64,000 nt of DNA from Sipunculus nudus (lineage: Eukaryota; Annelida; Sipuncula; Golfingiida; Sipunculidae). Position numbers and translations under genes: made by a program. The stretch is from contig CM049306.1 of NCBI GenBank assembly GCA_026874595.1, forward strand, positions 42,722,019 to 42,786,018, given 5' to 3'. Position 1 is the first letter of the stretch. Every line of letters starts with the position of its first letter. The notes below the pieces were generated by a model. That model worked only from the letters and a program-made list of their open reading frames with translations. It did not search any database and was not told where the DNA came from. Below are positions 46,901-60,055 of this stretch, one piece after another.

Positions 46901-48095
46901 TGCCTGCTATCGCGATGAACTGTTGCAAGAACTCCATATTGGCCATCCCGGGATGGTACGAATGAAGGAACTGGCCAGAAGTTTCCTCTGGTGGCCACAC
47001 ATTGATCTAGACATTGAGCACGCGGTGCAGCACTGTGCAAGCTGTCAACAGGTGAGGAAAGCCCCTCCGTTAGCTCCATTGGTCCCCTGGATGTGGCCTA
47101 GTATGCCTTGGCACCGGATTCACGTTGACTATGCTGAACATGAAGGCAAGCATTAGTTGATCGTGGTGGATGCTCACTCCAGGTGGCCAGAGGTCTTCTA
47201 TATGCCCAACAACACGACTGCTGTATCCACAATCACGATTCTTCGCAACCTGATTGCGGCATATGGATGTCCAGTTCAGTGCGTTAGTGATAACGGACCA
47301 CAGTTTCGCAGTGAGGAGTTTGGTACGTTTTTTGCGCATGAATGGGGTAAAACACGTGCGCGTTGCACCTTACCATGCCGCTAATAATGGCCTTGCAGGG
47401 CGCATGGTTCATTCATTAAAGGCTTATATGAAAACGTCAAAAGGCAGCAGGCTTTCGGTGCAGCAACGCCTGGCAAACTTTCTTCTTCTGTACCGTACAA
47501 TGAAACACGCCACCACTGGTTCAACCCCGTCTGCTCTCTTTTTGGGCCGTGAACTGTGTACCCGTCTATCCCTTCTTCGGCCAAGCGCGGGCGAGCATGT
47601 GCTGGATGCACAAGCCAATCAGAAGGCCCAACATGATATGCATGCTCGGAATCGTCAGTTCAGTGTGGACGACCAGGTTTACGTCCACAATTTTACCAAA
47701 GGCCCGACGTGGTTGGAGGGAGTTGTTACGCAAATACGAGGGCCATTGTCCTATGGTGTCAGATTGTCTGATGGCCGAATTATCCAGCGACATGTGGACC
47801 ATTTGCGGGAAAGACATAGTGTTAGTGATAGTCCACTAGACCAGGAGGGGGAGGAGTTCCCAGAGCCGGAGGTGCCTTCTCAAAACCTGTCGGAGATGAC
47901 AACCGTGTCAGTGATGACAACGTCCCAGGGTCAGCAGAGATAACACTGATGCCCCTCGGGGAAGGTGAGCTCACGAGCGCTGACAATGATGATGCTCATC
48001 CAGAGGTTAGAGTAGTTCCGGTTGCAGCGCAGCATGCTTCATCACCCCGGAGATCACAACGAAACCATAAGGTGCCAGATTGTTTAGATTTGTGA
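43964..48095 (+). pseudogene. Gypsy gag-pol polyprotein, one frame by design, now broken
   Basis: Gag starts at 43964 with a capsid-like segment to about 44330, where a net one-base shift closes the frame (stop 44357-44359) and the reading moves to the frame used by pol. Two CCHC zinc knuckles (44625-44666 and 44685-44726) mark nucleocapsid. Protease has Asp-Thr-Gly at 44949-44957. Reverse transcriptase has Thr-Lys-Ile-Asp-Leu, Leu-Pro-Phe-Gly and Met-Asp-Asp (45840-45848). Stops interrupt it at 45882-45884, in RNase H at 46287-46289, and before integrase at 47154-47156. Integrase retains the His-His-Cys-Cys finger (about 46935-47050), Asp of Val-Asp-Ala-His and Asp of Ser-Asp-Asn-Gly, but the catalytic Glu is Gly (47398-47400). 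A second frameshift lies near 47350 and a third near 47880. A Gly-Pro-Leu-Ser-Tyr module lies near 47742. The C-terminus ends at TGA 48093-48095. Confidence 0.92.
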
Positions 48096-48287
48096 TATCA
48101 GTTGTTGGTCAGGGTGCATTACGGGGCAGAATAATCCCCGCAATGTCTGACTGGGTTGTCAGGGTAGTCTACCCCTGTACCCTTTATGTTATATTTCAAT
48201 TGTTCGTCAGTACCGTATATTTTAATGTGTTTTATGAATGCCGCAGACTGTTTAACCTGTAATTGCTGAGAATGTGTTTTTTGGACT
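48096..48287 (+). other. Gypsy 3' untranslated region
   Basis: About 190 bases separate the pol stop from the purine tract. A 60-codon open frame here has no envelope-like features (no signal peptide or furin-like site), so no third gene is called. Confidence 0.6.
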
Positions 48288-48300
48288 GGTGTGGGGGAGA
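48288..48300 (+). other. Gypsy polypurine tract
   Basis: GGTGTGGGGGAGA directly abuts the TGTGGTGT start of the 3' LTR. A purine-rich run in this place primes plus-strand synthesis in LTR elements. Confidence 0.8.
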
Positions 48301-48499
48301 TGTGGTGTATATTGGACTCAGTGACCAGTTGCTCAGCGAGTTGTACTGCGGTATGAGTTGTACCTGAATGTATGGTCGAAATGGCATGGGGCCGACGTAG
48401 GTTTCCGGTGGCCATATTGGTTTGGTTGGTGAATTAAACTGTCGGCATAAGACACGTGTTCTGTCTCTTAACGGTTAATACGTGGTATAAGACACCACA
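48301..48499 (+). repeat. Gypsy 3' LTR (199 bp)
   Basis: Same length and ends as the 5' LTR; the only differences are A for T at 48320 and C for A at 48349. It is followed by CTTA. Confidence 0.95.
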
Positions 48500-48503
48500 C
48501 TTA
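48500..48503. repeat. Gypsy target-site duplication, right copy
   Basis: CTTA follows the 3' LTR and matches 43750-43753 exactly. Confidence 0.8.
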
Positions 48504-50863
48504 TTACAGAACGCTGTTATTTTATTCGACCCCCTCTAATGAAGAATCTTTAAGACTTTTAGCGGATTCATATTCCGGCCCAAGCTGATATACATATAAA
48601 GAATGACTGTTTAAACAACCTGTAAAGCCTCACATCGCCGGAGGGAAATCTTGGCATTTAGTAGTTCCGCTAAATCATGCATCTATTTCTTGATTATCAA
48701 GGATTGGTTTGAGAAATTAATTTATCATGATTTGACAGCGCTGTTAGAATCACAATCGATAAAACCGCACGTGTTCTGGTCGTGGGATAAGATGCGGGAC
48801 CTGTCTGTCGCTGGAGTCCACTGGGGAATCAACGGATCCTCTGAAGAAAGACCTCGAAGGGTTTTACCGACAAAGGCTTAAGGTTGGGCAGAAATTGCAT
48901 CAGCTGAATAAAGAGCTAGCTAACCAGTAAGATCCCAATAGTTTACCTCCCACTCTGTAAGGATTAACTAACTCCTCCGGTGAATAGTGTAAAGCGAGCT
49001 AAGACGAAACATAAAAAAAAAGGCTGACAGGTAATCCAGCTTCATAACGCCCAAACCTCTCCCTCACAACAACACCACTTCTACGGACATCCAGTGCGAT
49101 CCTATATAAATATGCAAGTCGCCAGAGTAATTTTCCGTAACACTAATCTGGCAATGCAGGTCAGATTTATCAGAAAAATTCTATTTAACAGTAATCAACT
49201 TGTCTTCCATTCAATTTTATTTTACAGTCGTCATTATGTGTAAAAACATCCTTGTTATCGGCACAATAATGATGAATTGCTGAAATTAATTGCGTGTAAA
49301 TGCTCTTTTTAATTGTTTTATAACTTTGTAAATCTAGTCCATTATCTTGGATTAGTTTTAACATGTTCATCGTATACATGGGAGCGTGTGTCTATATATA
49401 AGTGTATATGCCCGTGCTTATGCATACCAACTGTGTACCCTCATATATAACCCAAATATTCTTTAAAAAAAGATCTTTTTAATCACAATCTGAAGAAAAT
49501 TGATTCTGTTCTGAATAGGTTAACTGATATTTTGCCGTATGGATCAAACCATGCTGTACAATATTATGTTTAAAAATAGAATTAGCTAAAAAAAAGACCC
49601 AACGAAGCATTAGAAACTGGATAAATGTATTGTGATGAAATCAAAATGGAATGTTTACGCAGCCGCCTTTTCCATCAGTATATGAGATTAAAATGGGTCC
49701 ACAATTTTCCGCATGGGTTGCAACTTGTTTACCCATGATATTATTACATTCTTTCTTCCAGGAAACTGTAGACTTTCACAATAAGTTGGGACGCTAAGCC
49801 TAGGTTATATTGCTATAAATACGGTTGTAACAGTTTTCTTATTTGGCAGATATATGGTTATCTTAATGAAATCGATTTACATCGGTATATATAATTTTAA
49901 CGCAGCCTCGCGCAAAACATACCTATAATATATTAGGTAATTATATTTAACAGAAATAGAAGGTATGTGTCGTTAATCATCTCAAGGGCATAGACCCCCA
50001 ATATTATTTATTAAACTGGTGGTTTATGATCGAAAATTATGATATATGAATATATAATATAACAATATATAAAGCTCCTGAACGTATATTATGTTATATA
50101 TAACATACTCTTGATTGTGTTTCAAACCTCTACATACCGAATGTACCATTTCCGAATATAATTGCAACATTAACTTGGTTGTTGTTCATTAAATCCAAAT
50201 TATTGATGCTGCTATATTAATATTACAAATGTAGGTTTATAACTCGTAAAATATTGCGTGTGTGATCGTCTATATATTTACAGGCTGTATTTGTGAAAGC
50301 GGAAGGAGGTCTCTGAGTTTAATAGCTCAGTGCTGATTATTACATAGCAAGGAGGTAAAGTCATGTAGAAACATGCTAATAAAAAGAATCCTAAAATAAT
50401 TGCCTTAACTGAAGTCTGTGGTCGATAACTGAGCTGACACGAAGCAAACAACAAAAATATCGACCGTCTAAAAAAAGAAATGAGAGACATGCTATCTATG
50501 GCCCACAGTAAGTAGATACATATACATTTGGGAAAAAATCGGCGAATATGTTATTCTGGCATGCAAAAATATGGAAACGGAAATCCCCTCGGAGATTGGA
50601 ATCACAAATCAAGCATACTTTGATCAAATGTATTGGGGTCTATGTCTGATTAAGACAGAATTACCTGAAGGCAAGGGAACATGCATGGTACATGGGTTGT
50701 GTATAGCAATAATTTCTTTGAAGCATGAGACAGATTGATATTACTTTATATGGTCATAGAGGCTCTGTCTATATCACGTGGTAATAAAAATCCTTGAAAT
50801 AAAAAGCTTAAGAAATTATGAACATATATGCCTTATGGTTGCACGAAAGTCTATCTATCAAGA
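48504..50863. other. Intergenic, no gene seen
   Basis: AT-rich DNA beyond a short GC-richer patch at 48740-48880, where a 76-codon frame has no motif. Frames at 49185-49379 and 50278-50490 (minus) are also unrecognisable. Confidence 0.5.
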
Positions 50864-51066
50864 CAGTGGCGGATCCAGAATCTAGCAAAAGAGGGTCCAA
50901 CGCAGGGAGACTAATGAAAAACCTCAAATTGGTCCCAAGATCCGGAAATCGGGGGGGGGGGGGGAGTCCAGGCTGCAAAATTTTGTCTGAAACCCTTAAA
51001 GAAATTGGTTCCGATGAAAAGGGGGTGGGTCCGGACTCACTCGACCCTCCCCCGGATCCGCTTCTG
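50864..51066. mobile_element. Small element with GCGGATCC-type terminal inverted repeats
   Basis: The left end reads CAGTGGCGGATCC and the right end, reverse-complemented, CAGAAGCGGATCC, matching at 11 of 13 bases. The interior is GC-rich with a 14-base G run (50951-50964) and encodes nothing convincing. Ends of this type (CAG then GCGGATCC) are common in non-autonomous DNA transposons. No exact 8-bp target duplication is visible. The element at 21097-21323 has related ends. Confidence 0.55.
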
Positions 51067-51300
51067 CAACAGATGGTGTCCTTTTGAACCATATGCCATG
51101 GAGACAACTTTGATTAATACAGGATATTTTACTTTTTTTACCATGGACCTTCTACAAAACCCTGTTTGACACTGGAAAGTCAATTGTGCGCACTTTTACC
51201 TTCAAGTTAATATAAGAGACTTACTATTAAACCCACAGATAAAACATTTGGTTTCTCTTAGAGACAAATTCCTTCCAAATCCAACGTAGAATCAGACTTC
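51067..51300. other. Intergenic, no gene seen
   Basis: Short unassigned stretch between the small element and the tandem array. Confidence 0.5.
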
Positions 51301-51575
51301 AATAACGTTTATTAAGCTAGACAAATAATCAGCAATCGACATTTTGTATCAAGTTTAATAACGTTTATTAAGCTAGACAAATAGTCAGTAATCGACATTT
51401 TGTATCAAGTTAACGTTTATGAAGCAAGACAAATAGTCAGCAAATGACATTTTGTATCAAGTTTAATAACGTTTATTAAGCTAGACAAATAGTCAGCTGT
51501 CGACATTTTGTATCAAGTTAAATAACATTCATTCAGCTAGACAAATAATCAGCAAGTGACATTTTCTTTGAACTT
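51301..51575. repeat. 56-bp tandem repeat, five copies
   Basis: Units start at 51301, 51357, 51412, 51465 and 51521 and share AATAACGTTTATTAAGCTAG then ACAAATA(A/G)TCAGCA and GACATTTTGTATCAAGTT. The first two units differ at only a few bases; the last is the most diverged. There are no variable spacers, so it is not a CRISPR array. Confidence 0.9.
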
Positions 51576-53049
51576 AAATTTCCTTCTTGAAATTTAATGG
51601 CTAATTAAAGCCCGGTGACTCTGAGCCAAAAGTTTACCAGTCCGGCAAATTATTATTGTTTATGATTAAATATAAAATACACTGGCTCTGAACCGGAAAC
51701 TGGCAGACTAGATTATCATATAAACATCTAATGATAATAAATAAGCTAGGTTTTGATGTTCCATCCATCGAAACATACAGCCTTCAGCGTTTCGTCTGTA
51801 CCTTTCTTTACATTTCAGCCTATTCTGGACCTGATTGTTAACCTTTCCCTTATATGTCTCATTCCCATACCTGTCGCCTTATTCTTTAAGGAAGACGCAC
51901 CAAGGTCGCCGGCCCCTGCTCCTTCAATTACAAAGCTTGGATGTCATCTTATATGAGTCTCATCTTATCCTTTCCTTACCTTTATCTATTACTCCAACTG
52001 TGTTCCCAAGTCAGGTTACATTCTAACCTGCAGTTGAAACTTTTTTATCAGTCGAGAAAATGAAATGAGCAGTTGTAATTCAGGATTTGTGAATTTTTTT
52101 AAATTAAAGTTTTGTTCAAATCACAGACTAGAAAAAAAAACATTTCTTTCCATGTTTAACAACTGAATCTTACAGATCATGTGCTGATAAGGTTTCAGGA
52201 TTTAAATTCGATATCAACTCGATATCAAATTTCAAAATTTGTTTAATTCTTAAAATAAAAAGGCCTTTGTATCTGATGACCTTTGCCAAATGAGTTTAAC
52301 TGCATTATATTTAAGCCCTATCGGCATAAATTTATGATGACCGGGACACCGTTGATTAAAATTTCTAAGTTTTTTTTTAGAATTTATCCGTTCGGATTTA
52401 CCGTCCTTTGATTAAAACTGAAGAGAGGGTTAAAGTCCTTGTACATGAAATAGAAGTCACAATGAAGCTATCAAAGACGGCTTATTATCCTGATGGATTA
52501 TGTCTTATTATAAAAACCGCGCTCACTGGAATGTGGGGCAAGAGAGGTTAAAGATTAAACTGAATATTGTGTGAACTCAAGGTAAAACTAAGGTAACCCA
52601 CATCACGTTGTGTGTTATAAAAAGTAACCGCGGAGCGCTGATCAGTAAAAGGGATCTCGAGCTGTCAGTTCCACCAGGTTTATCTTATGATTTTTTTACA
52701 AGGTTTCACAAGTAAGCTTACCTTGCATTGTATCATTGAATCAGCTAGGTACTCCGGTCATTTTTCATACATGAACCAAAACCATCCTTGCAGATTATAT
52801 GTGAACAAGGTTAATCAAGTCTGTGGACGGTAAATTCATTAATGAAATGTCGACTTAGCAGGATTCATAAATCATCACTTACATGTGATTCAAAATTGGT
52901 ACAATGAATATTCTGACAGAAATATTGTCTGCAGAAAAAAAAACAGGGTCAAACGATTGTTATGTACGTGAACACAAAGACATAGCCACAGAGGCAGTGA
53001 TACAACACAAGTCCGATTCTTCTATATTTTTATCAAATGTGTTTTTTTT
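51576..53049. other. Non-coding stretch, no gene seen
   Basis: The part from 52250 to 52600 contains repeated TCF/LEF-like words (CTTTGATTAAA near 52408, ATCAAAG near 52469) and a TEAD-like CTGGAATGT near 52528. These may be chance in AT-rich DNA. Frames at 51753-52026 lack motifs. Confidence 0.35.
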
Positions 53050-53330
53050 GTATTTTTGCTGTTCCATGGAAACTTCAACTGAGATTCTCTGCAGACATCT
53101 ACCAGCTGTTTCAACAGCGTCTGTCTGGGCTGGTAGGAATTCGTCTCAGATGCAACAGCTACCTACAGGTGAAAGTGAAGTTCAGATTGCCGGGGATCTC
53201 TTTCCTTCACGATTCACTATCCAGACAATTTCACTCGGCGTTATATGGATGCTTGGCCAATATAAAACTCTCCCCTTTGAGACCTCAAGATGCTGCCGGC
53301 GAGACAGGGTTTTATGAGACTAGTAAATAT
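53050..53330 (+). other. Exon-like GC-richer stretch, unidentified
   Basis: Two plus-strand frames stay open across a GC-richer block preceded by a pyrimidine-rich tract and an acceptor-like CTCTGCAG (53083-53090). One frame gives a basic/hydrophobic peptide ending at a donor-like GTAAAT (53324). The other gives a Ser/Gln-rich peptide. Neither resembles a family I know, so it is recorded only as a possible internal exon. Confidence 0.2.
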
Positions 53331-54969
53331 ACCTTGATAATGAAACATAAACGTGTCGGGGTTGTTAATGAAATGCACAGTTGATGTTCCAATTTTAACG
53401 AAATCAGCTTCCGTTTTATTCCTTCTACCATCCATTGTTACAGCGAGAAATGTGTTCAAGTTTTTTTTCTATAAACTGAGTCTAAAACAAATCAATACTA
53501 TGGGATTACACACATTTATGAATTTGTGCTATGATAGTATATTATGAGCATATAATCATGTTATCTTATGCTGTCTACTGAAATAGATAATAATCATCAC
53601 CATTTTACAAAACATGTATAAAGATAAATGTTTTTGCCACCATAATGAACCTGCATATGGTTTGAATTTAAAAAAAATGAAATGAATTGTTTTCAGCATT
53701 CTGTAATTTGGATGCAAAACATGGATGTAAATACAAGTTGTGTCAACAATTCTTATGATATAAAAATAGTTTGTGTTGTCCCGAGAAGTCACATGATCCA
53801 TCTCCCGGAGGCACGAGATCTTTATTGAAAGCCTGGTCGAGATTGAGTCACCCTCCGCAGATGGAACAGGTCAGACTTATGAATAAATCTGTGATGTCTC
53901 CGAATATTCAATCTCCAATAGGGAATTGAAGGTTTTCTGTAGCCCTGGGAAAGATAAACCCTGGTTTTCCTTTTAAAATATGGCAGGATCACCAACGAAT
54001 CATGATCCCGCAGTTATCCTTCGGCGACCATTTTCTTGGGACACTCACTCCACACCCGCATTGTTTGAACAACAAACATGCAACCGACTTAACAAATATA
54101 AATATGGACGATTTGCATTATATATGAATGGCAACACATACTGCATGTTGTTTTTCTGTTGAATATTATCGAGGATGCAACTATAATCCTACGAGCGTTA
54201 ATTTCCCTGAAAATTCTTTTACATACCCGGATAAAACACCCACTGCTTCTGGCGTGAACCCTCATGAACTTCGGTCACAAGTGATCTCAACAATCACACT
54301 TCTTATGTGTGTAACTTCGGATTTAGTGTATACTAATAATAGCAAAGCATACAATGAATTGTACAACAAATTGCAATTGGAAACAACAAAACAGAAAAGT
54401 GTCATAATACCAGGTTTCCGATATTCCTCACGACAGTTGCCCTGAAATAAAACAAAACCCGGTATCCTGAAGAGTGTGTAGAAGCCTGAGGGAAACCACA
54501 ACAATATCCATGAAGCATTAAACATATATACGGTGGCTCGTACAGGACACACAGAAAATTATTTTATCGCCTGCGCATGAGGATATATTGCTAAAAACTA
54601 ATAAAAAGCTTGTTAAATTCCATGCATGTATCCACCGGTGATATCAATTAATATATACACCTAAGTATATTCTAATACCTAACTAGCTCCTTCCCTATTG
54701 TGTGGATTGAGGATGTTTTACATAAAACCATATATTAAAAATTCATCAACAAACGTGTTGATACACAAAACTGTAGAAATTCTACCCTACACTGATCAGT
54801 TCAATAGAGCAACGCAATATTAATCACATTCAGAGAGGGGTTCAAATGACTGAACATTAAGGACTCTGTGTTCAGTCTTCATTTTACATCACTTAAAAAA
54901 TTGGCAAATCAAACATGCTCGATTCGCACTTCACAGTCATTTGATACCTAATATTTGTCACACATTGGC
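53331..54969. other. Intergenic, no gene seen
   Basis: Short frames on both strands (for example 54128-54445 plus, 54262-54552 minus) lack motifs and mutually overlap. No structured element was recognised. Confidence 0.45.
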
Positions 54970-55433
54970 GAGGACAATCACGTATCTGCCCTTTATAAAC
55001 TAAAGGTAATCCTTTGGCGCTTTAAAAAAAAGGCCAGAAAACGTGGATATCACCACACACAGCTGCTTGTTTTATTTATATCAACGCGTTTATAATATGT
55101 GGGGGCCCGCCAAAATAATAAAAACAAATTCAACAAGGGCATCTTGTAGCAAGTCAGAAAAGCCAGAGCTTTGCAAATGACATTTTGCAACAAGTCACCT
55201 TCCTACCTCCGCACATGTGCAACCTACCACCTTAGGGTGCAGTTTTTTCCCCGTTTTCAACCTTGCTGCATTTACAAACATTTTATTGATAAACAAGTTC
55301 ATAAATCCTTCACTAAAGCGTTATAAGAACTTTTCACAACCGACATTACCCTTAGATCATTAATATATACACAGAGGAAGCCAGAAATCACATAAATTCA
55401 TTTTCAAAAGGTAGATGAATGGGCACCTTTAAA
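54970..55433 (+). mobile_element. TTAA-flanked MITE, copy 2
   Basis: This aligns along its length with copy 1 at 25120-25581, in the same orientation, with substitutions and small indels, including a short internal duplication near GACATTTTGCAAC (about 55185). The right end (CACCTTTAAAA) is intact. The left end has lost the outer inverted-repeat bases and starts within CAATCACGTATCTG. Confidence 0.6.
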
Positions 55434-58400
55434 ATTCAACTGCTGAGATGTAAGAATATGGACATAATAGAATTAAAGGACTTTAGATGATTTTTTCTCT
55501 TCAATCCCCGATTAAAAACATAATAACATTTAGTTAAAAGCATGTGTAGAAGCTTTTATATAATAGAAAGACTAGGCATCCTCCGCGAAATATATATATT
55601 ATGCAAGAAACCCATTGCGCTGGCTTATACAAGATTACTTCCTTAAAATAGTCCTTAATCTAAGGATGTAAACTGAAACCACACTGTCTAGTAAATCCTT
55701 GTGAAAAAGTAGGACAAAATAAGGAATGGAAATTTAATAGAAAGTAGAAAAAAACATAAGGAAGAGTATTGAAAACGAGGACTGAAACCAAACATTACAT
55801 TGTTCACGCTTCTTGATAAATGAAAAAGGGTGAGAACGAGGCTCTGAGAAAGAGTAGCTTTTTGAGCTTTTTTATGCTGTTTAGACCACGTTGCTCCCAA
55901 CGCAGTCTATGATATTTTTACAACACAGATTCACTTTCTCGACAAACAATGGTATTGAAAATTCATGGTACAAAGCAGACCAGAAGAGCTGGAAAGAATA
56001 AGAAAAATAGGTATCTTGAAGAAAACATATGAAAATAGGACCGAGGCAAAATAAAATTTGGAAAAGTTGGATTGCCGGACAGCCTGACTGGAGCGTGTAA
56101 TAACAGAGGAACTGGTCAGGGAGCCGTGAAGCATGTAACGTCTATCAGCTCAGCCAGACAATGCCACAGTGACTCTTTCATATCTCTTGGGCAATTGGCC
56201 ACTGTGTATCTTCATAAATCTCAATCACAGTCTTATCTTTGCTGCAATTTGAATATACTGATGAATTCTTCCGATGCCCCAGGTACAATATATTCCATAG
56301 TAACGATGGTAAGGAACCTATGTTGTGTCCATACCGGCTGCCACGTCACCCTTGTCAGACCCGGAGGGCATTAGTTTTAGTTTTATGACAGCATAAATCC
56401 TTATTTTCCTGTTTGGCATATTTTTTTCTAACAACTAAACAGGAAAATCTGTTTTTGCCATATCAGTGGCCGGAACGTATATATAGAGCTGATCGTGGCA
56501 AGGAAAGAACGCACATAAACAAAAGAAGTGTAACACTTCGGAAGTAATAGATATGAGGTCATTTGTCTTTTTTTTCTGCTCTGCTGTATATTTATGAAAA
56601 AATACCTTGTTATTGTTTAGTTTGTCATGAATGAGGATTTTTGCAAGGACAAGATGCGACATAAAACATATTCGTGTTCAGTGGAATAACAGTAACTCTG
56701 AAGTTAGGTTCGTTATTGATTTATGGCCAAAAAAATGAATTGACCCATAGGTAATGATGCTCAGCTAATCAGTATAACTCTTTAAAACTTGACATAATAT
56801 CACTGTTTAATGATAGTATCATAAAATTACTTTACCCCGAGAAAAAAAGGAAAAGAAGAAACGAAAAGTGATGGCATATCTGTCAGAATGGTGCATATGG
56901 CATATTTCTGTCAGAAAAAAAACCGTCACTTGAGGGTCCTGCAAACTGGAATATTTTTATGCAGATTCCCCTAGGCTTTCTTATCGCCTCGTGTATCGGT
57001 GGTATGTGAACTTTTGCATAAAAAATACATAATGGTGATCCAGACTGATAGTACCGCCCATATCTAGGGTGATCCCATAAATCTTCACAAAATTCTATCA
57101 AAATCCGTTCATAACGGGTCTGCTTTGATTAAATTTAGGATTTAGACCATTTGAGGTTCTAGGCTCGTGACCTAGGGAGAGCCCCCCCCCCCCCCCCCCC
57201 AACCACACACACCTTACCATGAGAAAAGCTTAACTACGTATAACTCCTTTGCAATAGGAGTAGTACATGTCTTAAATGATATAGCACTGAAGAAGACTTT
57301 TATACAATTACAACTTTTAGTTTTATCATTATGACATGGCATTTATAAAGTGTGGCATTTATAAAGACGTTGACATAGAATATCCATAACTTATCTATCG
57401 TAATCATATACTGGAAATGTTGACTCCGATTTTGAAATTTTAATAGCACTCAGAATTCTTAGAATAACCTAAGCAAGTGAGATAAAATTTAAAAGATATT
57501 TGTCAGAAACTGAGGAGAAAGTGAAAAGATATGAGTGGGTCACTAGTGATCAGTATCAGTTGTAGTGAAATGCCATGGGTGTTAGCGATATTTTTTTTAT
57601 AGGTGACAGGAGTATAATTCAATATAACAGGTATGTAATCCGATCTGAAGTGCATCATATAAATTTATGATCCAATAAGGAGACAATATGTTATATTACT
57701 ACTATTTGTCATTAAACGTACGCAAATGTGAAAGGCTTTCAGGTGTTACACATGACTATTAAGATTATCTGAAATAAGCATAAATCGAAAATTTAAATGT
57801 CGTCCAGGCAATCATTATTTAAAAATAAAATATGATATAGCACTTGTTAGATATGGGACGATTTGAAGTGTGCTTTCCGGTATGTTTTTCACTATTTTAA
57901 GAAATGTAGGTTTCGAATTCATTTTTACATTTTTATTGACAGCGGTATAGGTCTGAATATAGAACAGTATACTTCATATGTCTTGTAACCCAATTTAAAA
58001 TGTGATTGATTTAGCCAGGAGGACGACGGATAATAGCTCATTGACAAGATTCAGAATGGTTAAAGCAGGCGAGGTATATCATGTTCTTGAACCGTGGTTC
58101 GAAGAGTGAACAGGATCAGCCCTATGTTTCCCGGTACCAAGGTACCCCACATTTCAGTGTATTACATAGCAGTAACAGTCGGTGTTGATGTTAAGTATAA
58201 AAATAATTAACGTTGGGAGGAGCAAGCACGAACTTGAGCTCAGCTTTTGGAGTTTGTGCATAGAAGAGAAAAGCACAGAATAAATTCATGAATACTTCAA
58301 CAAAAATTATTATTGAAAACATGCATTAAAAGCTCTTACTATTCCGGGGCTTTCATAATTTTCCCTCTTCCATAAAATGCTATGTGCTCAGCTGAGCGAT

Positions 58401-60015
58401 GTTTAAACGACGTTTCGTATCAATAATTTAGGGAATATTGGTACAGACATAGCGATTTTAGATTACCCCGCTTCAGATTATCGGGGGTAATTAACTTGGA
58501 ATGGATTTCAGACTACTCCCTACGATTTCAGATTACCCCATCAAAACATTTGTTTGTTATGTTTATTTGCTTAAAATTCTTATAACTCTTTTCTTCATGA
58601 TTTCCAAGATTATTTTTAATCTGTATATATTTTATCTTGCATGTAATGCGTCATGCGTTTTGGTGAACTGTAAATGAGTCAATAAAGCTTTAATGAAACA
58701 AGGTAGTTTGATGATCATGAGACATTATTTAGGGAAAACTAATTTAATAAATAGTTTTTATTCCGCAGACACGACAGAAATGCACTAAAGATAAGAAACA
58801 AATAAATGAAGCACATGCATCGGCAGATAGTTTAAACTTTCATAATCATATATTTGAGGTGGTCGTTTAATGAGCAGAACAAAGGCGCCATGTTATAAAA
58901 TGACCCAGAATCAGGTTGAAATATGTCTACTGGTGTTCTACTCCTAATGCCTTAGCACCTAAGGCATGAGCTCGCCAATTAAAGTTTATTTTCTAATTAC
59001 TGTGGATAATTTTGATTTGATAATGTATACTTAATCTAAGTGTAATTAGAACCTGTACTGTCACAATTAACAAGACTGCACTATATTTTAGGTAAATGAA
59101 ACAAGGAATTTAATCAGATATCGATAGTTAAGTAAGATGTCTGCTGATATAGCGGAATGATGATGAAACAGCGAGCCTTATGCCAAAGCCGACTCTCCGT
59201 TCTGTTGAAAAAAAAAGTTGGTTCCAAAGAGGACATGAACGGGGTCGTGTCCCTGGAGAGGTCGGATTCTAACTAACTACCTTGTGATTGGCAGATCTGA
59301 GTGGCCAAAAACCCCTCAAGTGAACACTTTTGCCTAAACAGAGGTCATGGCAACACTGACGTGTCTCGTCTATCAAGCTAGTGAAATACATGGGTATGCC
59401 AGCTTACGGTTGTATACATATATTGAATATATTTAATTAAAACTCCTTTTATATTATTTTAAGAAAAACGTTGCAATACGTATTGTACCTGAATTTGTTG
59501 ACCGGTACACATGCCGCTATATAATGCATATTAGTATATTGAAAATATTTGAATAATTTCCCCCATTTCGCAAGCAGTATCCGACACAGATCCTTGAGAC
59601 AAGCTGTTCATCAGCTGGGTCAACCCAAATATGGTAATTGCACATATACCGGAGATCTACATGTATATATCTTGCCTGAGACGGGTAAACTGACCATGAT
59701 TTAGACAGAAATGCCAGGAATTATTTCTGGCGATGGTTTGGAATCAGTTCAGGTAACGCAAGGAAAGACTGATTTCTACATTATTGATGACGTGTCATCT
59801 TCCATATAGGTTTGCGTGATCCCTGATGCACGGTCTGACAAACGCTATATCATCGTGATTGACGACCCATATGTTATAACCACACGTTATGAGGGTACAT
59901 TTCGGCGGGCCTCAAAATGGGTTTCAGATTATCAGTGTGTCCCTGCGACATTAACGGTCTTTGCACATTTATTGTCTATAACGGTTAAAAGAAACATGAT
60001 GCTCCTCAAGCTTAT

Positions 60016-60017
<2 letters not shown>
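55434..60017. other. Intergenic, no gene seen
   Basis: No coding frame above 100 codons and none with a motif. A 19-base C run lies at 57182-57200. A frame at 56072-56374 sits in a slightly GC-richer stretch but is not recognisable. Confidence 0.5.

Positions 60018-60054
<37 letters not shown>
60018..60054. repeat. (TA)n microsatellite
   Basis: An uninterrupted alternating TA run, included in the end of the overlapping open frame at 59816-60055, which is therefore not a gene. Confidence 0.95.

Positions 60055-60055
<1 letters not shown>

Larger units (their letters stand above)
43754..48499 (+). mobile_element. Ty3/gypsy LTR retrotransposon, complete structure, dead gag-pol
   Basis: The 4746-bp element has two 199-bp LTRs beginning TGTGGTGT and ending ACACCACA, a primer-binding site, one gag-pol reading frame, a purine-rich tract and CTTA duplications on both sides. 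The order protease, reverse transcriptase, RNase H, integrase identifies Ty3/gypsy. There is no envelope gene. LTRs differ at only two positions (43773/48320 and 43802/48349), so the insertion is recent, yet the coding region carries three stops, three net frameshifts and a lost integrase Glu. It is probably a non-autonomous copy moved by proteins of an intact relative. Confidence 0.95.

Noticed and set aside
47381-47839. Several 64-96-codon frames on both strands
   Set aside because: Shadows of the gypsy integrase coding region.
48080-48262. Possible envelope-like third ORF of the gypsy element
   Set aside because: Only 60 codons, with no signal peptide, cleavage site or glycosylation pattern; it overlaps the end of pol.
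51301-51575. CRISPR-like regular repeats
   Set aside because: Units abut with no unique spacers and drift gradually. This is an ordinary tandem minisatellite in a eukaryotic context.
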